DNA of 64,000 nucleotides from Paeniroseomonas aquatica. Its GTDB lineage: Bacteria > Pseudomonadota > Alphaproteobacteria > Acetobacterales > Acetobacteraceae. The stretch spans positions 49,008 through 113,007 of the forward strand of contig NZ_JAUFPN010000182.1 in the NCBI RefSeq assembly GCF_030409335.1, given 5' to 3'. Position numbers and translations under genes: made by a program. The notes beneath the pieces were generated by a model, which saw only the letters and a program-made list of their open reading frames with translations, made no database searches and was not told where the DNA came from. Of this stretch, positions 16,724 through 25,148 are shown piece by piece. Every line of letters starts with the position of its first letter. Position 1 is the first letter of the stretch.

Positions 16724-18340
16724 ATGACGGACTGGACCATCGCCGAGGCCGCCCGCCGGATCGCCGCGCGGCAGCTCTCGCCGGTCGAGCTGACGACGGA
16801 ATTGCTCGGCAAGGTCGAGGCCCTCGAGCCGCAGCTCAACGCCTTCATCCGGCCGACGCCGGAGCTGGCGATGCAGCAGGCCAGGGCGGCGGAGGCGGAG
16901 ATCGCCGCCTCCGGCCCGCGCGGGCCGCTGCATGGCATCCCCTTCGGGCTGAAGGACATCTTCGGCACCAGGGGCATCCCGACGACGGGGCATTCGCGCA
17001 GCGCCGAGGGCCACGTGCCGGCCGAGGATGCGGTCACCGTCGCCAAGCTCTACGAGGCCGGCGGCGTGCTGATGGGCAAGCTGGCGACGCATGAATTCGC
17101 CCATGGCGGGCCGAGCTTCGACCTGCCCTGGCCGCCGGCGCGCAACCCCTGGAACACCGCGCATGTCACCGGGGGGTCGTCCTCCGGCTCGGGCGCGGCG
17201 GTCGCGGCGGGGCTGGTGCTGGGGGCGATGGGCTCGGATACCGGCGGGTCCATCCGCAACCCGGCGGCGCTCTGCGGCATCGCCGGGCTGAAGCCGACCT
17301 ATGGGCTGCTCTCGCGCCGCGGGGTCTGGACCAATTCCTTCAGCTACGACCATGCCGGGCCGATGGCCTGGACCGCCGAGGACTGCGCCATCATGCTCGA
17401 TGCCCTGGCGGGGCATGACCCGGGCGACCCGGCCAGTGCCGACCGGCCGAAGGTGCCCTACCAGGCGGCGCTGACCGGCGATATCCGCGGCATGCGGATC
17501 GGCGTCCTGCGGGAGCTGTACGAAACGGACGTGCCGGTGCCGGCCGTGGCCCGCGCGGCGATGGAGGCGGCGCTGGAGGTCCTGCGCGGCCTCGGCGCGG
17601 TGCTGGAGGATGTGCGCATCCGCCCCGCCGCCGACTACTACGCGGTGAAGGTGCTGACGGCGGAATCCGAGCTCTATGCCGTGCACGAGAAGGGGCTGCG
17701 GGAGAACCCGGAGAAATTCGGGGAGGATTTCCTCGGCCGCTCGCTCGCCGCCATCCTGATCCGCGCCGAGGACTACATGCAGGCGCAGCGGGAACGCCGG
17801 GTGATGCTGGCGGAGTTCGAGCCGCTCTACGCGAAGTACGACGCGCTGGTGACGGCGGCGCCCGGCCCGGCGCCGCGCCTCGAGGCCTGGCGGACCATCC
17901 ACTTCTGGCAGAAGGGCTCGCTCACCACGCCCTTCAACGTCAGCGGCGGGCCGGCGATGAGCCAGTGCATCGGCTTCACGCCGGAGGGGCTGCCATTGTC
18001 CATGCAGGTGGCGGGACGGCCCTTCGACGATGCCGTGGTGCTGCGCCTGGCCGATGCCTATGAGCGGGCGACGCCCTGGCGGGAGCGGCGGCCGGCGCTG
18101 GTGGCGGGGGCCGCGGCGCCTCCCCTCCCCCCGGTGCCGGACCCGACGCCGGCCGAGGTCACCCCGGCCGAGCGGGACGCCATCGCGCTGATCGCCCGGC
18201 GGGCGGGGCTGACCCTGAATGCCCGGCAGTTCGAACTGCTTTGCGCGGCCGCGCCCTATGTGGAACAGATGGCCGGCCGGCTGCGGAGGGCACGCCGCTT
18301 CACCGAGGAGCCGGCGAGCGTCTTCACCTTCGGAGCCTGA
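16724..18340 (+). CDS. Amidase signature family hydrolase with fused C-terminal AtzG-like segment, third of three
   Basis: 538 aa. Triad residues Lys77 (GLKDIF), cis-Ser in TGGSSSGSG (152-156) and Ser176 in GSDTGGSIR are present. The C-terminal extension from about residue 480 (DAIALIARRAGLTLNARQFE) ends with EEPASVF, the same kind of EPA-V-F ending that AtzG/DUF4089 proteins carry. Start at the ATG 16724, five bases after the preceding stop, with GGAG upstream. One base separates its stop from the next gene. Three related enzymes in one transcription unit suggest sequential cleavage of a multi-amide compound or different chain variants; no substrate can be assigned from sequence. Confidence 0.87.
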   Translation: MTDWTIAEAARRIAARQLSPVELTTELLGKVEALEPQLNAFIRPTPELAMQQARAAEAEIAASGPRGPLHGIPFGLKDIFGTRGIPTTGHSRSAEGHVPAEDAVTVAKLYEAGGVLMGKLATHEFAHGGPSFDLPWPPARNPWNTAHVTGGSSSGSGAAVAAGLVLGAMGSDTGGSIRNPAALCGIAGLKPTYGLLSRRGVWTNSFSYDHAGPMAWTAEDCAIMLDALAGHDPGDPASADRPKVPYQAALTGDIRGMRIGVLRELYETDVPVPAVARAAMEAALEVLRGLGAVLEDVRIRPAADYYAVKVLTAESELYAVHEKGLRENPEKFGEDFLGRSLAAILIRAEDYMQAQRERRVMLAEFEPLYAKYDALVTAAPGPAPRLEAWRTIHFWQKGSLTTPFNVSGGPAMSQCIGFTPEGLPLSMQVAGRPFDDAVVLRLADAYERATPWRERRPALVAGAAAPPLPPVPDPTPAEVTPAERDAIALIARRAGLTLNARQFELLCAAAPYVEQMAGRLRRARRFTEEPASVFTFGA

Positions 18341-18341
18341 T

Positions 18342-19121
18342 ATGCCCGCCCCAATCTCGGCCCCGGTGCCTCCCGGTGTCATCGGCCACAACCGCAGCCT
18401 GGTCACGCGCAACTATGCCGTCCTGCCGCCGGACGGCATGTTCCCGAGCTTCGTGCCCTGGCTGCACCAGGCCTCGGTCTTCTACCAGGCGACACCGAAG
18501 ATGGGCGCCGGCTTCGCCCAGGGGCGGCTGGAGGCGGCACCGGGCGGCGGCACCACCGCGCCGCGGATGGATGGGCTGGAGCATTTCCTCTACGTGCTGG
18601 AAGGCACGCTGGACGTCGCCGCCGACGATGCCAGCGCCTCGCTGGATGCGGGCGGCTTCGCCTATGTCCCGGCCGGCGCCAGCTACAGCCTGCGCAACCC
18701 GGGCGCGGCGCTGGCCAAGGCGGTCTGGATCAGCCGGCCCTATGTCCCGGCCGCGGGGATCGATGCGCCCCTGCCCCGCTTCGGCACGCGGGAGGACACG
18801 CCGGTGACCCGCGTCGACGACAGCGGCCGCTGGCGGCAGTACCTGCTGGGCAATCTCGACATGGCCATGGATTTCGAGATGAACATCATGGGCTTCGACC
18901 GCGGCACCCATTTCCACTGCGTCGAGACGCATGTGATGGAGCATGGGCTGCTGATGCTGGAAGGCCAGGGGCTGCAGCTGCTGGACCGCGACTGGCACGA
19001 GCTCTGGACCGGCGACTTCGCCTGGATGGGCCCCTTCGTGCCGCAGCAGTTCTACTGCACCGGCTGGGGCGGCGCCGCCTACCTGCTCTACAAGGACGTC
19101 AACCGCGAGGTCACCTTCTGA
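18342..19121 (+). CDS. allE: (S)-ureidoglycine aminohydrolase-type bicupin
   Basis: 259 aa bicupin of the AllE/YlbA family, which converts (S)-ureidoglycine to (S)-ureidoglycolate and ammonia in allantoin breakdown using Mn2+. The C-terminal cupin keeps the metal ligand set Glu195, His197, His201 (in CVETHVMEH) and Gln235 (VPQQF), plus the family ending YKDVNREV. The gene starts one base after the third amidase stop with GGAG upstream. No allantoicase or allantoate amidohydrolase gene is present in the window, so in this cluster it may handle an analogous amino-ureido intermediate produced by the amidases. Confidence 0.85.
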   Translation: MPAPISAPVPPGVIGHNRSLVTRNYAVLPPDGMFPSFVPWLHQASVFYQATPKMGAGFAQGRLEAAPGGGTTAPRMDGLEHFLYVLEGTLDVAADDASASLDAGGFAYVPAGASYSLRNPGAALAKAVWISRPYVPAAGIDAPLPRFGTREDTPVTRVDDSGRWRQYLLGNLDMAMDFEMNIMGFDRGTHFHCVETHVMEHGLLMLEGQGLQLLDRDWHELWTGDFAWMGPFVPQQFYCTGWGGAAYLLYKDVNREVTF

Positions 19122-19122
19122 C

Positions 19123-20010
19123 ATGCAGGCACCCGCTCCCTCGACCATGATGCACCTGGCCGGCCGCTCCGACCGGCGGGGTCTCGCGCAGCTCGGCATC
19201 CACCTCGCGCTGCTGCTCGGCAGCGGGGCGCTGGTGACCTGGGCGGAGGGGATCTGGCTGGTGCCGGCCGTCGTACTGCTGGGCCTGGTGCAGGCGGCGC
19301 TCTTCGCGCCCTTCCACGAGACCATGCACCAGACCGCCTTCGCCAATCGCCGGCTGAACGCGGTGGTGGGCTGGCTGGCGGGGCTGCCCTCGCTGTTCAA
19401 CTGGCACTTCTACCAGCAGTTCCACCTGGCGCATCACCGCCATACCCAGGACCCGGCGAAGGACCCGGAGCTGCTGGCGGCGCCGATCCCGCAGGACTTC
19501 AAGGGCTACCTCAAGCGGATGCTGGGGGTGGGATACTGGGCCTCGCGGGCCCGCTTCATGCGGGATGCGCTGCGGGGGGATTTCTCCGCCTATCCCTACA
19601 TCCATCCGGCGGCGGCACCGCGCGTCGTGCGCTCCATGCGGGCGCAGCTGGCGGTGACGGTGGCGCTCCTGCTGCTGGTCGGCCTCGTCTTCGGCGGGCG
19701 GGCGCTGCTGCTGTTCTGGGTGCTGCCGCAGCTTATCGGGCAGGCGGCGCTGCGGCTGTACCTCTTCACCGAGCATACCGGCTGCTCGGAGGACCGCAAC
19801 GGGCTGACCAATACCCGCACCATGCTGACGACACGGGCGATGCGGCTGCTGATGTGGAACATGCCCTTCCACGCCGAGCATCACCTCTATCCCTTCATCC
19901 CCTTCCACCGGCTGGGCGAGGCGCATGCGGTGCTGCGCGACCGGCTGGCGCATGTGCACCCCGGCTATGCAAGCTGGCACGCCGGGCACCTGAAGGGCAT
20001 GCGGGCATGA
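19123..20010 (+). CDS. Fatty acid desaturase-type membrane di-iron oxygenase
   Basis: 295 aa with four or more membrane helices (about 23-41, 44-63, 78-95, 176-203) and the three histidine boxes of the desaturase/hydroxylase superfamily: HETMH (65-69), HLAHHRH (101-107) and HAEHH (250-254), plus an extra His in FTEHTG (218). These bind two irons for O2-dependent desaturation or hydroxylation. It lies inside the amidase cluster: its start is one base after the aminohydrolase stop and its own stop overlaps the next start by ATGA. An oxygenase acting on a side chain of the imported amide is therefore more likely than lipid remodelling, though this is inference. Confidence 0.85.
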   Translation: MQAPAPSTMMHLAGRSDRRGLAQLGIHLALLLGSGALVTWAEGIWLVPAVVLLGLVQAALFAPFHETMHQTAFANRRLNAVVGWLAGLPSLFNWHFYQQFHLAHHRHTQDPAKDPELLAAPIPQDFKGYLKRMLGVGYWASRARFMRDALRGDFSAYPYIHPAAAPRVVRSMRAQLAVTVALLLLVGLVFGGRALLLFWVLPQLIGQAALRLYLFTEHTGCSEDRNGLTNTRTMLTTRAMRLLMWNMPFHAEHHLYPFIPFHRLGEAHAVLRDRLAHVHPGYASWHAGHLKGMRA

Positions 20011-21011
20011 CCGACGAAGGCATCTTCGCGCTCGGCGACCTGCCGCTGCACCGGGGCGGCGTGCTGCCGGGCGCGAAGCTGGTCTGGAAGACCCATGGCA
20101 CGCTGAATGCCGCGCGGGACAACGTGGTGCTCTACCCGACCAGCTACGGCGCGCAGCACCCGGACCTCGAATGGCTGATCGGGCCGGAGGGGGTGCTGGA
20201 CCCGGGGCGCTGGTTCATCGTCATCCCCGACATGTTCGGCAACGGGCTCTCGACCTCGCCCTCGAACTGCGCGGACTGGCCGGCGCTGGTCACCGCCTGG
20301 GACAATGTCCGGGCGCAGCGGCGGCTGCTGGCGGAGGTCTTCGGCGTCACCCGGCTGCATGCCGTCTATGGCTGGTCCATGGGCGCGCAGCAGGCCTACC
20401 ACTGGGCCGCGGCCTTCCCCGAGGCGGTGGAGCGCATCGTCGTCAATTGCGGCAGCGCCCGCACCGCCGTGCACAACCGCGTCTTTCTGCAGAGCCAGAT
20501 GGCGGTGCTGGAGGCGGCGCCGGAGTACGACGGCCGCGGCCGGTTCTCCGCCCAACCCCTGAAGGCGCTGCGGGCCTTCGGCCGGGTCTATGCGAGCTGG
20601 GCGCTGAGCCAGGATTTCTACCGCGCCAACCTGCACCTGACCGCGCTCGGCGCCCCCGACCTCGAGACCTTCCTCCGCACCGACTGGGAGGAGCGCTTTG
20701 CCCGGCGGGCGGCGGCCGACCTGCTGGCGCAGCTCCGCACCTGGGACGCCGGGGACATCGGCGACGACCCGCGCTACGGCGGCGACCTGGCCCGGGCGCT
20801 CGGGGCGATTCGCGCCCGGGTGCTGCTGCTGCCCTCGGCGACCGACCTCTACTTCCGGGTGGCGGACAACGAGGCGGAGCTGCCGCACCTGCGGGACGCG
20901 GAGCTGCTGCCCATCCCCAGCATCTGGGGCCACCGCGCCGGCAACCCGCAGCCGAACCCGCCGGATGCCGCCTTCATCGGGGCGGCGGTGCGGCGGCTGC
21001 TCGACAGCTGA
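20007..21011 (+). CDS. Alpha/beta hydrolase, homoserine O-acetyltransferase (MetX)-like
   Basis: 334 aa, MetX-fold alpha/beta hydrolase. Catalytic residues visible: nucleophile Ser124 in YGWSMGAQQAYHW, an Asp in PSATDLYF and a His in IWGHRAG near the C-terminus. The N-terminal part (LHRGGVLPGAKLVWKTHGTLN) is typical of the MetX-like subgroup that lacks clear homoserine specificity. It is the last gene of the cluster, coupled to the desaturase gene by ATGA, and converges on the sensor kinase gene 12 bases later. It could be an acyltransferase or a hydrolase releasing the final acid; a role in methionine synthesis is unlikely in this setting. Confidence 0.85.
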   Translation: MTDEGIFALGDLPLHRGGVLPGAKLVWKTHGTLNAARDNVVLYPTSYGAQHPDLEWLIGPEGVLDPGRWFIVIPDMFGNGLSTSPSNCADWPALVTAWDNVRAQRRLLAEVFGVTRLHAVYGWSMGAQQAYHWAAAFPEAVERIVVNCGSARTAVHNRVFLQSQMAVLEAAPEYDGRGRFSAQPLKALRAFGRVYASWALSQDFYRANLHLTALGAPDLETFLRTDWEERFARRAAADLLAQLRTWDAGDIGDDPRYGGDLARALGAIRARVLLLPSATDLYFRVADNEAELPHLRDAELLPIPSIWGHRAGNPQPNPPDAAFIGAAVRRLLDS

Positions 21012-21023
21012 ACCGGGCGGGGG

Positions 21024-22976
21024 TCAGTGCGCCAGGCGGCCCAGCGGCACGTCCAGCCGCAGGGTCAGCCCTTCCGGCGCCCAGTCGTGGTGGATGCTGC
21101 CGCCCAGCTGGGTGATGGCGCCGCGTTCGGCCAGGATGGTGCCGAAGCCGCGGCGCTCCGGCGGGCCCTCGATCCCGGGGCCGCCGCGTTCCTGCCAGAC
21201 CAGGGCGAAGCGCTCGCCGGTCCGGGTGCCGTTGATGGCGACGCGGCCCTCGCTGGAGGAGAGCGCGCCGTACTTGGCGGCATTGGTCGCCAGCTCGTGC
21301 AGGATCAGCGCCAGCGAGGTGGCGGCCTTCACCCCGATCGGCACGTCGTCGCCCTCGAGCTGCAGCCGCCCCGCCTCGGCCGCGCCATAGGGCGCCAGCA
21401 GCGCCGCCAGCAGGCCGCGCAGCGTGGTCTCCACCTCGGCCGGGCGGTTGTCCGGGCCGTGCGGACGGACGTATTCATGCGCCGCCGCCAGCGCGTTCAG
21501 CCGCTTGCGCAGCACGCCGGCGAAGCCGCGCACCTCGCCCGAGGCGCCCATGGCCGAGAGCGAGACCATGCCGCCGACCACGGTGAAGATGTTCTTGATC
21601 CGGTGCGACAGCTCGCGCGCCAGCAGCTCCTGGCCTTCCTCGGCCAGCTTCCGCTCGGTGATGTCGACCACCACGCCGGGGAAGCGCTGCGGCCGGCCCT
21701 CGGCGTCGTGCTCGCAGCGGCCGCGCGCCACCACCCAGCGCAGGCTGCCGTCGGCCTGGGTCAGGCGGTACTCGGCCTCGTAGCTGCCGCCGCTCTCGAC
21801 GCTGCCGGCGATCGCCGCCGTCACCGCCGGCAGGTCCTCGGGGTGGATGGCGGGCAGCAGCTCGCCGAGCGGCACGCCGCCGGCCATCCGCGCGGGGTCC
21901 ACCGAGAACAGCCGGGCATAGCCGGCATCGGCGGTGATGCGGTCCGCCGCCACGTCCCAGACGAAGGTGCCGACCATCTCGGCGGCGCTGAGGGCGAGGC
22001 GCAGCCGCTCCTCGCTCAGCCGCAGGGCGGCCTCGGTGCGCTTGATGTCCTCGATGTCGGTGCAGGTGCCGAACCAGCGCTCGATCCGGCCGGCGTCGTC
22101 GCGGCTGGGCATGGCGCGGCCCAGGGTCCAGCGGTAGGCGCCGTCGGCCCGCCGCAGCCGGTACTCGACCTCGTAGGGCTCGCCGGTGGCGAGCGAATGG
22201 CGCCAGCGCCCCCAGGCCTCGGCCCGGTCCTCGGGGTGGAACATCTCGTCCCAGCCCTCGCCGTCGGTGGAGCCCGGGGCCATGCCGGTGTGGGCGTACC
22301 AGCGGGCGTTGTAGTAGTCGTGGAAGCCGTCCGGCCGGGCGGACCAGACCATCTGCGGCATGGCATCGGCGAGCTGGCGGAAGCGCCGCTCGCTGGCCTC
22401 GCGCTGCAGCAGGGCGCGGCGCAGCTCGAGCTGGGTCATCACCTGCCGGGCCAGCACGGTCAGGGCGAATTCCTGCGCCGGGGTCAGCCCGGCCGGGCGC
22501 GGCTGGTAGTCCAGCACGCAGAGGGTGCCGAGCGGCACCCCGTCCGGGGTCTCCAGCGGGGCGCCGGCATAGAAGCGCAGGAAGGGCTCGCCGGTGACCA
22601 GCGGGTTGTTGACGAAGCGCGGGTCGAGCCTGGTGTCCGGCACCACGAAGAGCCCGGACTGCAGGATGGCATGGGCGCAGATCGACATGTCGACCGGCGT
22701 GCCGCGGACCCCGAGCCCGACCTCGGCCTTGAAGAACTGCCGGTCGCCGCCGACCAGGCTCACCACCGCGACCGGCGCGTCGCAGAGCGAGGCCACCAGC
22801 TTCACGACGTCGTCGAAGGCACGTTCGGCCGGCGTATCGAGGATGGCATAGGTGTCGAGGGCGGCGAGGCGGCGTGCCTCGTCCCAGGCGGGGGGAAGGG
22901 ATGCGTCGCAGGCCGCCCAGAGGAGGGCGGGGCCGGCGGCGGCATCGGCGGCGGGCGATAGTTTCAGGCCGGACAT
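21024..22976 (-). CDS. Sensor histidine kinase, GAF-PAS-PAS-HWE/HisKA_2 type
   Basis: 650 aa, no membrane segments, so a cytoplasmic sensor. A GAF domain (about 45-185, with DAPVAVVSLV and LGTLCVLD) is followed by two PAS/PAC units (about 200-315 and 325-445). The transmitter domain begins with LLARELSHRIKNIFTVV, phospho-acceptor His458, and contains LHELATNAAKYGALS and the HWE-like W-x-E segment (LVWQERGGPG). This kinase class is common in Alphaproteobacteria and often responds to light, redox or general stress. It lies nine bases downstream of a single-domain response regulator gene, its probable partner. Confidence 0.92.
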   Translation of the reverse strand: MSGLKLSPAADAAAGPALLWAACDASLPPAWDEARRLAALDTYAILDTPAERAFDDVVKLVASLCDAPVAVVSLVGGDRQFFKAEVGLGVRGTPVDMSICAHAILQSGLFVVPDTRLDPRFVNNPLVTGEPFLRFYAGAPLETPDGVPLGTLCVLDYQPRPAGLTPAQEFALTVLARQVMTQLELRRALLQREASERRFRQLADAMPQMVWSARPDGFHDYYNARWYAHTGMAPGSTDGEGWDEMFHPEDRAEAWGRWRHSLATGEPYEVEYRLRRADGAYRWTLGRAMPSRDDAGRIERWFGTCTDIEDIKRTEAALRLSEERLRLALSAAEMVGTFVWDVAADRITADAGYARLFSVDPARMAGGVPLGELLPAIHPEDLPAVTAAIAGSVESGGSYEAEYRLTQADGSLRWVVARGRCEHDAEGRPQRFPGVVVDITERKLAEEGQELLARELSHRIKNIFTVVGGMVSLSAMGASGEVRGFAGVLRKRLNALAAAHEYVRPHGPDNRPAEVETTLRGLLAALLAPYGAAEAGRLQLEGDDVPIGVKAATSLALILHELATNAAKYGALSSSEGRVAINGTRTGERFALVWQERGGPGIEGPPERRGFGTILAERGAITQLGGSIHHDWAPEGLTLRLDVPLGRLAH

Positions 22977-22985
22977 CCTTGCAAC

Positions 22986-23342
22986 CTAGCGCGACAGGCG
23001 CACGCGCAAGGTACGTTCGATGTCCTCGGGATGATAGGGTTTCGGTACGAAGGGGACATGCCGCAGCGGCGCCGGCACCTCCTCGGGCCGGGACCCCGAG
23101 ACGAAGGCGAAGGGCGTGCCGCGCGCGTGCAGCAGGGCGGCGACCTCGAAGGTCTTGCCATCCGCCATGTCGATGTCGAGGAAGGCGGCGTCGAAGGCCA
23201 GGGCCGCCAGGGCGTTGCGGGCCTCGACCAGGGTATTGGCCACGGCCACCTGGGTCTCGTCGCCGGAGGCGCGGACGATGCCCTCGAGGTCCAGCGCCAC
23301 CAGAGGGTCGTCCTCCACGATCAATATCCGGCGCATATGCAT
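22986..23342 (-). CDS. Single-domain response regulator (receiver only)
   Basis: 118 aa CheY-like receiver: acidic pocket Asp11/Asp12, phospho-acceptor Asp56 (FLDIDMADG), Ser82 in FVSGS and Lys101 in PKPY. There is no output domain, so it probably passes phosphate on or controls partners by binding. Such short receivers often pair with HWE kinases. Two in-frame starts are possible (ATG 23342 or ATG 23336), neither with a clear Shine-Dalgarno. The gene is first in the unit with the kinase and is transcribed away from the CYP153 operon; the shared 200-base gap holds direct and inverted repeats. Confidence 0.9.
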   Translation of the reverse strand: MHMRRILIVEDDPLVALDLEGIVRASGDETQVAVANTLVEARNALAALAFDAAFLDIDMADGKTFEVAALLHARGTPFAFVSGSRPEEVPAPLRHVPFVPKPYHPEDIERTLRVRLSR

Positions 23343-23422
23343 GGCGGGTCCCGATTTCGCGTCCCGGTTCGCCGGGCGCGTCCTAGGGGCTTAACGCGAT
23401 GCAACGCGAAGGCCGCACCGCC

Positions 23423-23440
23423 TGACGGTTATGTGACGGT
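23423..23440. promoter_or_regulatory. Direct repeat TGACGGT spaced by one helical turn
   Basis: TGACGGT occurs at 23423-23429 and again at 23434-23440, start-to-start distance 11 bases, in the divergent region between the response regulator and CYP153 operons. It is a candidate activator or regulator site for either side. Confidence 0.35.
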
Positions 23441-23469
23441 ACCCCTCCCCCGGGCCGCGGGAGCCGTGG

Positions 23470-23503
23470 CCCGCGGGCGGCTTCGCTTGACGCCGCCCGC
23501 GGG
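23470..23503 (+). promoter_or_regulatory. 12-bp perfect inverted repeat with TTGAC in the loop, upstream of the CYP153 operon
   Basis: Bases 23470-23481 are the exact reverse complement of 23492-23503; the 10-base loop is TTCGCTTGAC. A -35-like TTGACG (23487-23492) runs from the loop into the second arm, with a weak -10-like TGGGAT 17 bases on (23510-23515). If that promoter is used, transcription starts near 23522 and the GTG at 23545 is the proper start. The dyad could be an operator covering the promoter or, alternatively, an upstream terminator. Confidence 0.4.
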
Positions 23504-23544
23504 CTTGTGTGGGATGCTCGACCGAACGGGAGGGCCATGCCCAG

Positions 23545-24777
23545 GTGGATCCGGCCGAGCCAGGACTCGTCATCATCGGCGCCGGCCACGCGGGCGGCGC
23601 CGCCGCGGCCTTCCTGCGGCAATACGGCTGGAAGGGCGGCATCACCCTGCTGGGCGAGGAACCCGGCCTGCCCTACCAGCGGCCGCCGCTGTCCAAGGCC
23701 TGGCTGAAGGGCGAGGCCACCGCCGAGAGCCTGCTGCTGCGCCCGGCCCGCTTCTACGCCCAATACGCCATCGAGACCCGGCTCGGCACCACGGCCGTCG
23801 CCATCGACCGCGCGGCGCAAGTGGTCCGCCTCGGCGACGGCACCGCCCTGCCCTATGCCCGGCTGATCCTGGCGACCGGCGCGGCGCCGCGCCGGCTCGG
23901 GCTGGCGGGCGAGGCCTTCGCCAACGTGCTGACGCTGCGCCACGCGGCGGATGCCGATGCGCTGGCCCGGGTGCTCGGGCCCGGCCGCCGGCTGGCGATC
24001 ATCGGGGCCGGCTACATCGGGCTGGAGGTCGCCGCCTCGGCCCGGGCGCTGGGCGGCGCGGCGGTGGTCATCGAGCGCGAGGCACGGGTGCTGGCGCGGG
24101 TCGCCGGGCTGGCGCTGTCCGGCTTCCTCGCCGCGCAGCACCGCGCCCGCGGCGTCGAGATCCTGACCGGGGCCGGCGTCGAGGCGATCGAGGGCCGGGA
24201 CGGGCTGGCCACCGGCCTGCTGCTGCAGGACGGCCGCCGGCTGGGCTGCGACGCGGTGCTGGTCGGCGTCGGCGCGGCGCCGAACGAGGCGATGGCGCTG
24301 GCCGCGGGGCTCGATGCCGGCGGCGGGGTGGCGGTGGACTTGGCGGCCAGGACCAGCGACCCGCTGATCTATGCCATCGGCGACTGCACCCGCCGGCCGT
24401 TGCCGCTCTATGGCCGGGAGGTGCGGCTGGAATCCGTGCCCAATGCGATCGAGCAGGCGAAGCAGGCGGCGGCCGACATCTGCGGCCGCCCGCCGCCGCT
24501 GCCGGAGGTGCCGTGGTTCTGGTCCGACCAGTACGAGCTGCGGCTGCAGATGGCCGGCCTCGCCTTCGACCCGGCCGAGGCGGTGCTGCGCGGCGACCCC
24601 GATAGCGCCAGCTTCGCGGTCTTCCACCTGGACGCCGCGCAGCGGGTGCTGGCGGTGGAGGCGGTGAACGCGCCGGCGGATTTCATGGCCGGGCGCGTCA
24701 TGGTGGCGAAGCAGATGCAGGTGGCGCCCGCGGCGCTGCGCGATCCCGCGCAGTCGCTGAAGGACCTCTGCGCCTGA
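23545..24777 (+). CDS. NAD(P)H-dependent ferredoxin reductase for CYP153
   Basis: 410 aa FAD-dependent reductase of the putidaredoxin/rubredoxin reductase type. Two dinucleotide-binding motifs are present, [11 protein letters not shown] for FAD near the N-terminus and [14 protein letters not shown] for NAD(P)H, followed by the FAD-contact motif YAIGDC and a Reductase_C domain. It passes electrons from NAD(P)H to the ferredoxin encoded 19 bases downstream. The start chosen is the GTG at 23545 (first residues MDPAEPG), with GGGAGGG ten bases upstream; a further in-frame GTG at 23509 lies where the promoter is likely to be. First gene of a complete three-component P450 operon. Confidence 0.9.
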   Translation: MDPAEPGLVIIGAGHAGGAAAAFLRQYGWKGGITLLGEEPGLPYQRPPLSKAWLKGEATAESLLLRPARFYAQYAIETRLGTTAVAIDRAAQVVRLGDGTALPYARLILATGAAPRRLGLAGEAFANVLTLRHAADADALARVLGPGRRLAIIGAGYIGLEVAASARALGGAAVVIEREARVLARVAGLALSGFLAAQHRARGVEILTGAGVEAIEGRDGLATGLLLQDGRRLGCDAVLVGVGAAPNEAMALAAGLDAGGGVAVDLAARTSDPLIYAIGDCTRRPLPLYGREVRLESVPNAIEQAKQAAADICGRPPPLPEVPWFWSDQYELRLQMAGLAFDPAEAVLRGDPDSASFAVFHLDAAQRVLAVEAVNAPADFMAGRVMVAKQMQVAPAALRDPAQSLKDLCA

Positions 24778-24796
24778 ACCAACGAAGGGGGAACGG

Positions 24797-25117
24797 ATGC
24801 CGCGGGTGACCTATGTCGAGTATAACGGCCGCGAGCACGGCATCGAGCTGGAGGCCGGGCTGTCGGTGATGCAGGGGGCGATCGAGAACAATATTCCCGG
24901 CATCGACGCCGATTGCGGCGGCGAATGCGCCTGCGCCACCTGCCATGTCTTCGTGCCGGAGGAATGGCTGGCCAAGACCGGCACGCCGGGCGAGCAGGAG
25001 GCGAGCATGCTGGGCTTCGCCGCCACGGCGCAGCCGAATTCGCGGCTGGCCTGCCAGATCACCATGTCCGAGGCGCTGGACGGGCTGGTGGTGCACATGC
25101 CGGAGGCCCAGCACTAG
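24797..25117 (+). CDS. [2Fe-2S] ferredoxin (adrenodoxin/putidaredoxin type)
   Basis: 106 aa. The cluster ligands follow the adrenodoxin spacing Cys-x5-Cys-x2-Cys and a distal Cys ([10 protein letters not shown], then LACQI). The C-terminal HMPEAQH is close to the endings of P450-reducing ferredoxins. It shuttles electrons from the reductase encoded upstream to the P450 encoded 31 bases downstream. The ATG at 24797 follows AAGGGGGAA. Confidence 0.95.
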   Translation: MPRVTYVEYNGREHGIELEAGLSVMQGAIENNIPGIDADCGGECACATCHVFVPEEWLAKTGTPGEQEASMLGFAATAQPNSRLACQITMSEALDGLVVHMPEAQH

Positions 25118-25148
25118 AACAACGCCGACCCATAGGGAGGAGAAGGCC

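Noticed and set aside
23509..23511. Upstream GTG as the start of the ferredoxin reductase
   Set aside because: It falls in the probable promoter and adds residues (GCSTEREGH) not expected before the FAD motif; GTG 23545 has a ribosome site.
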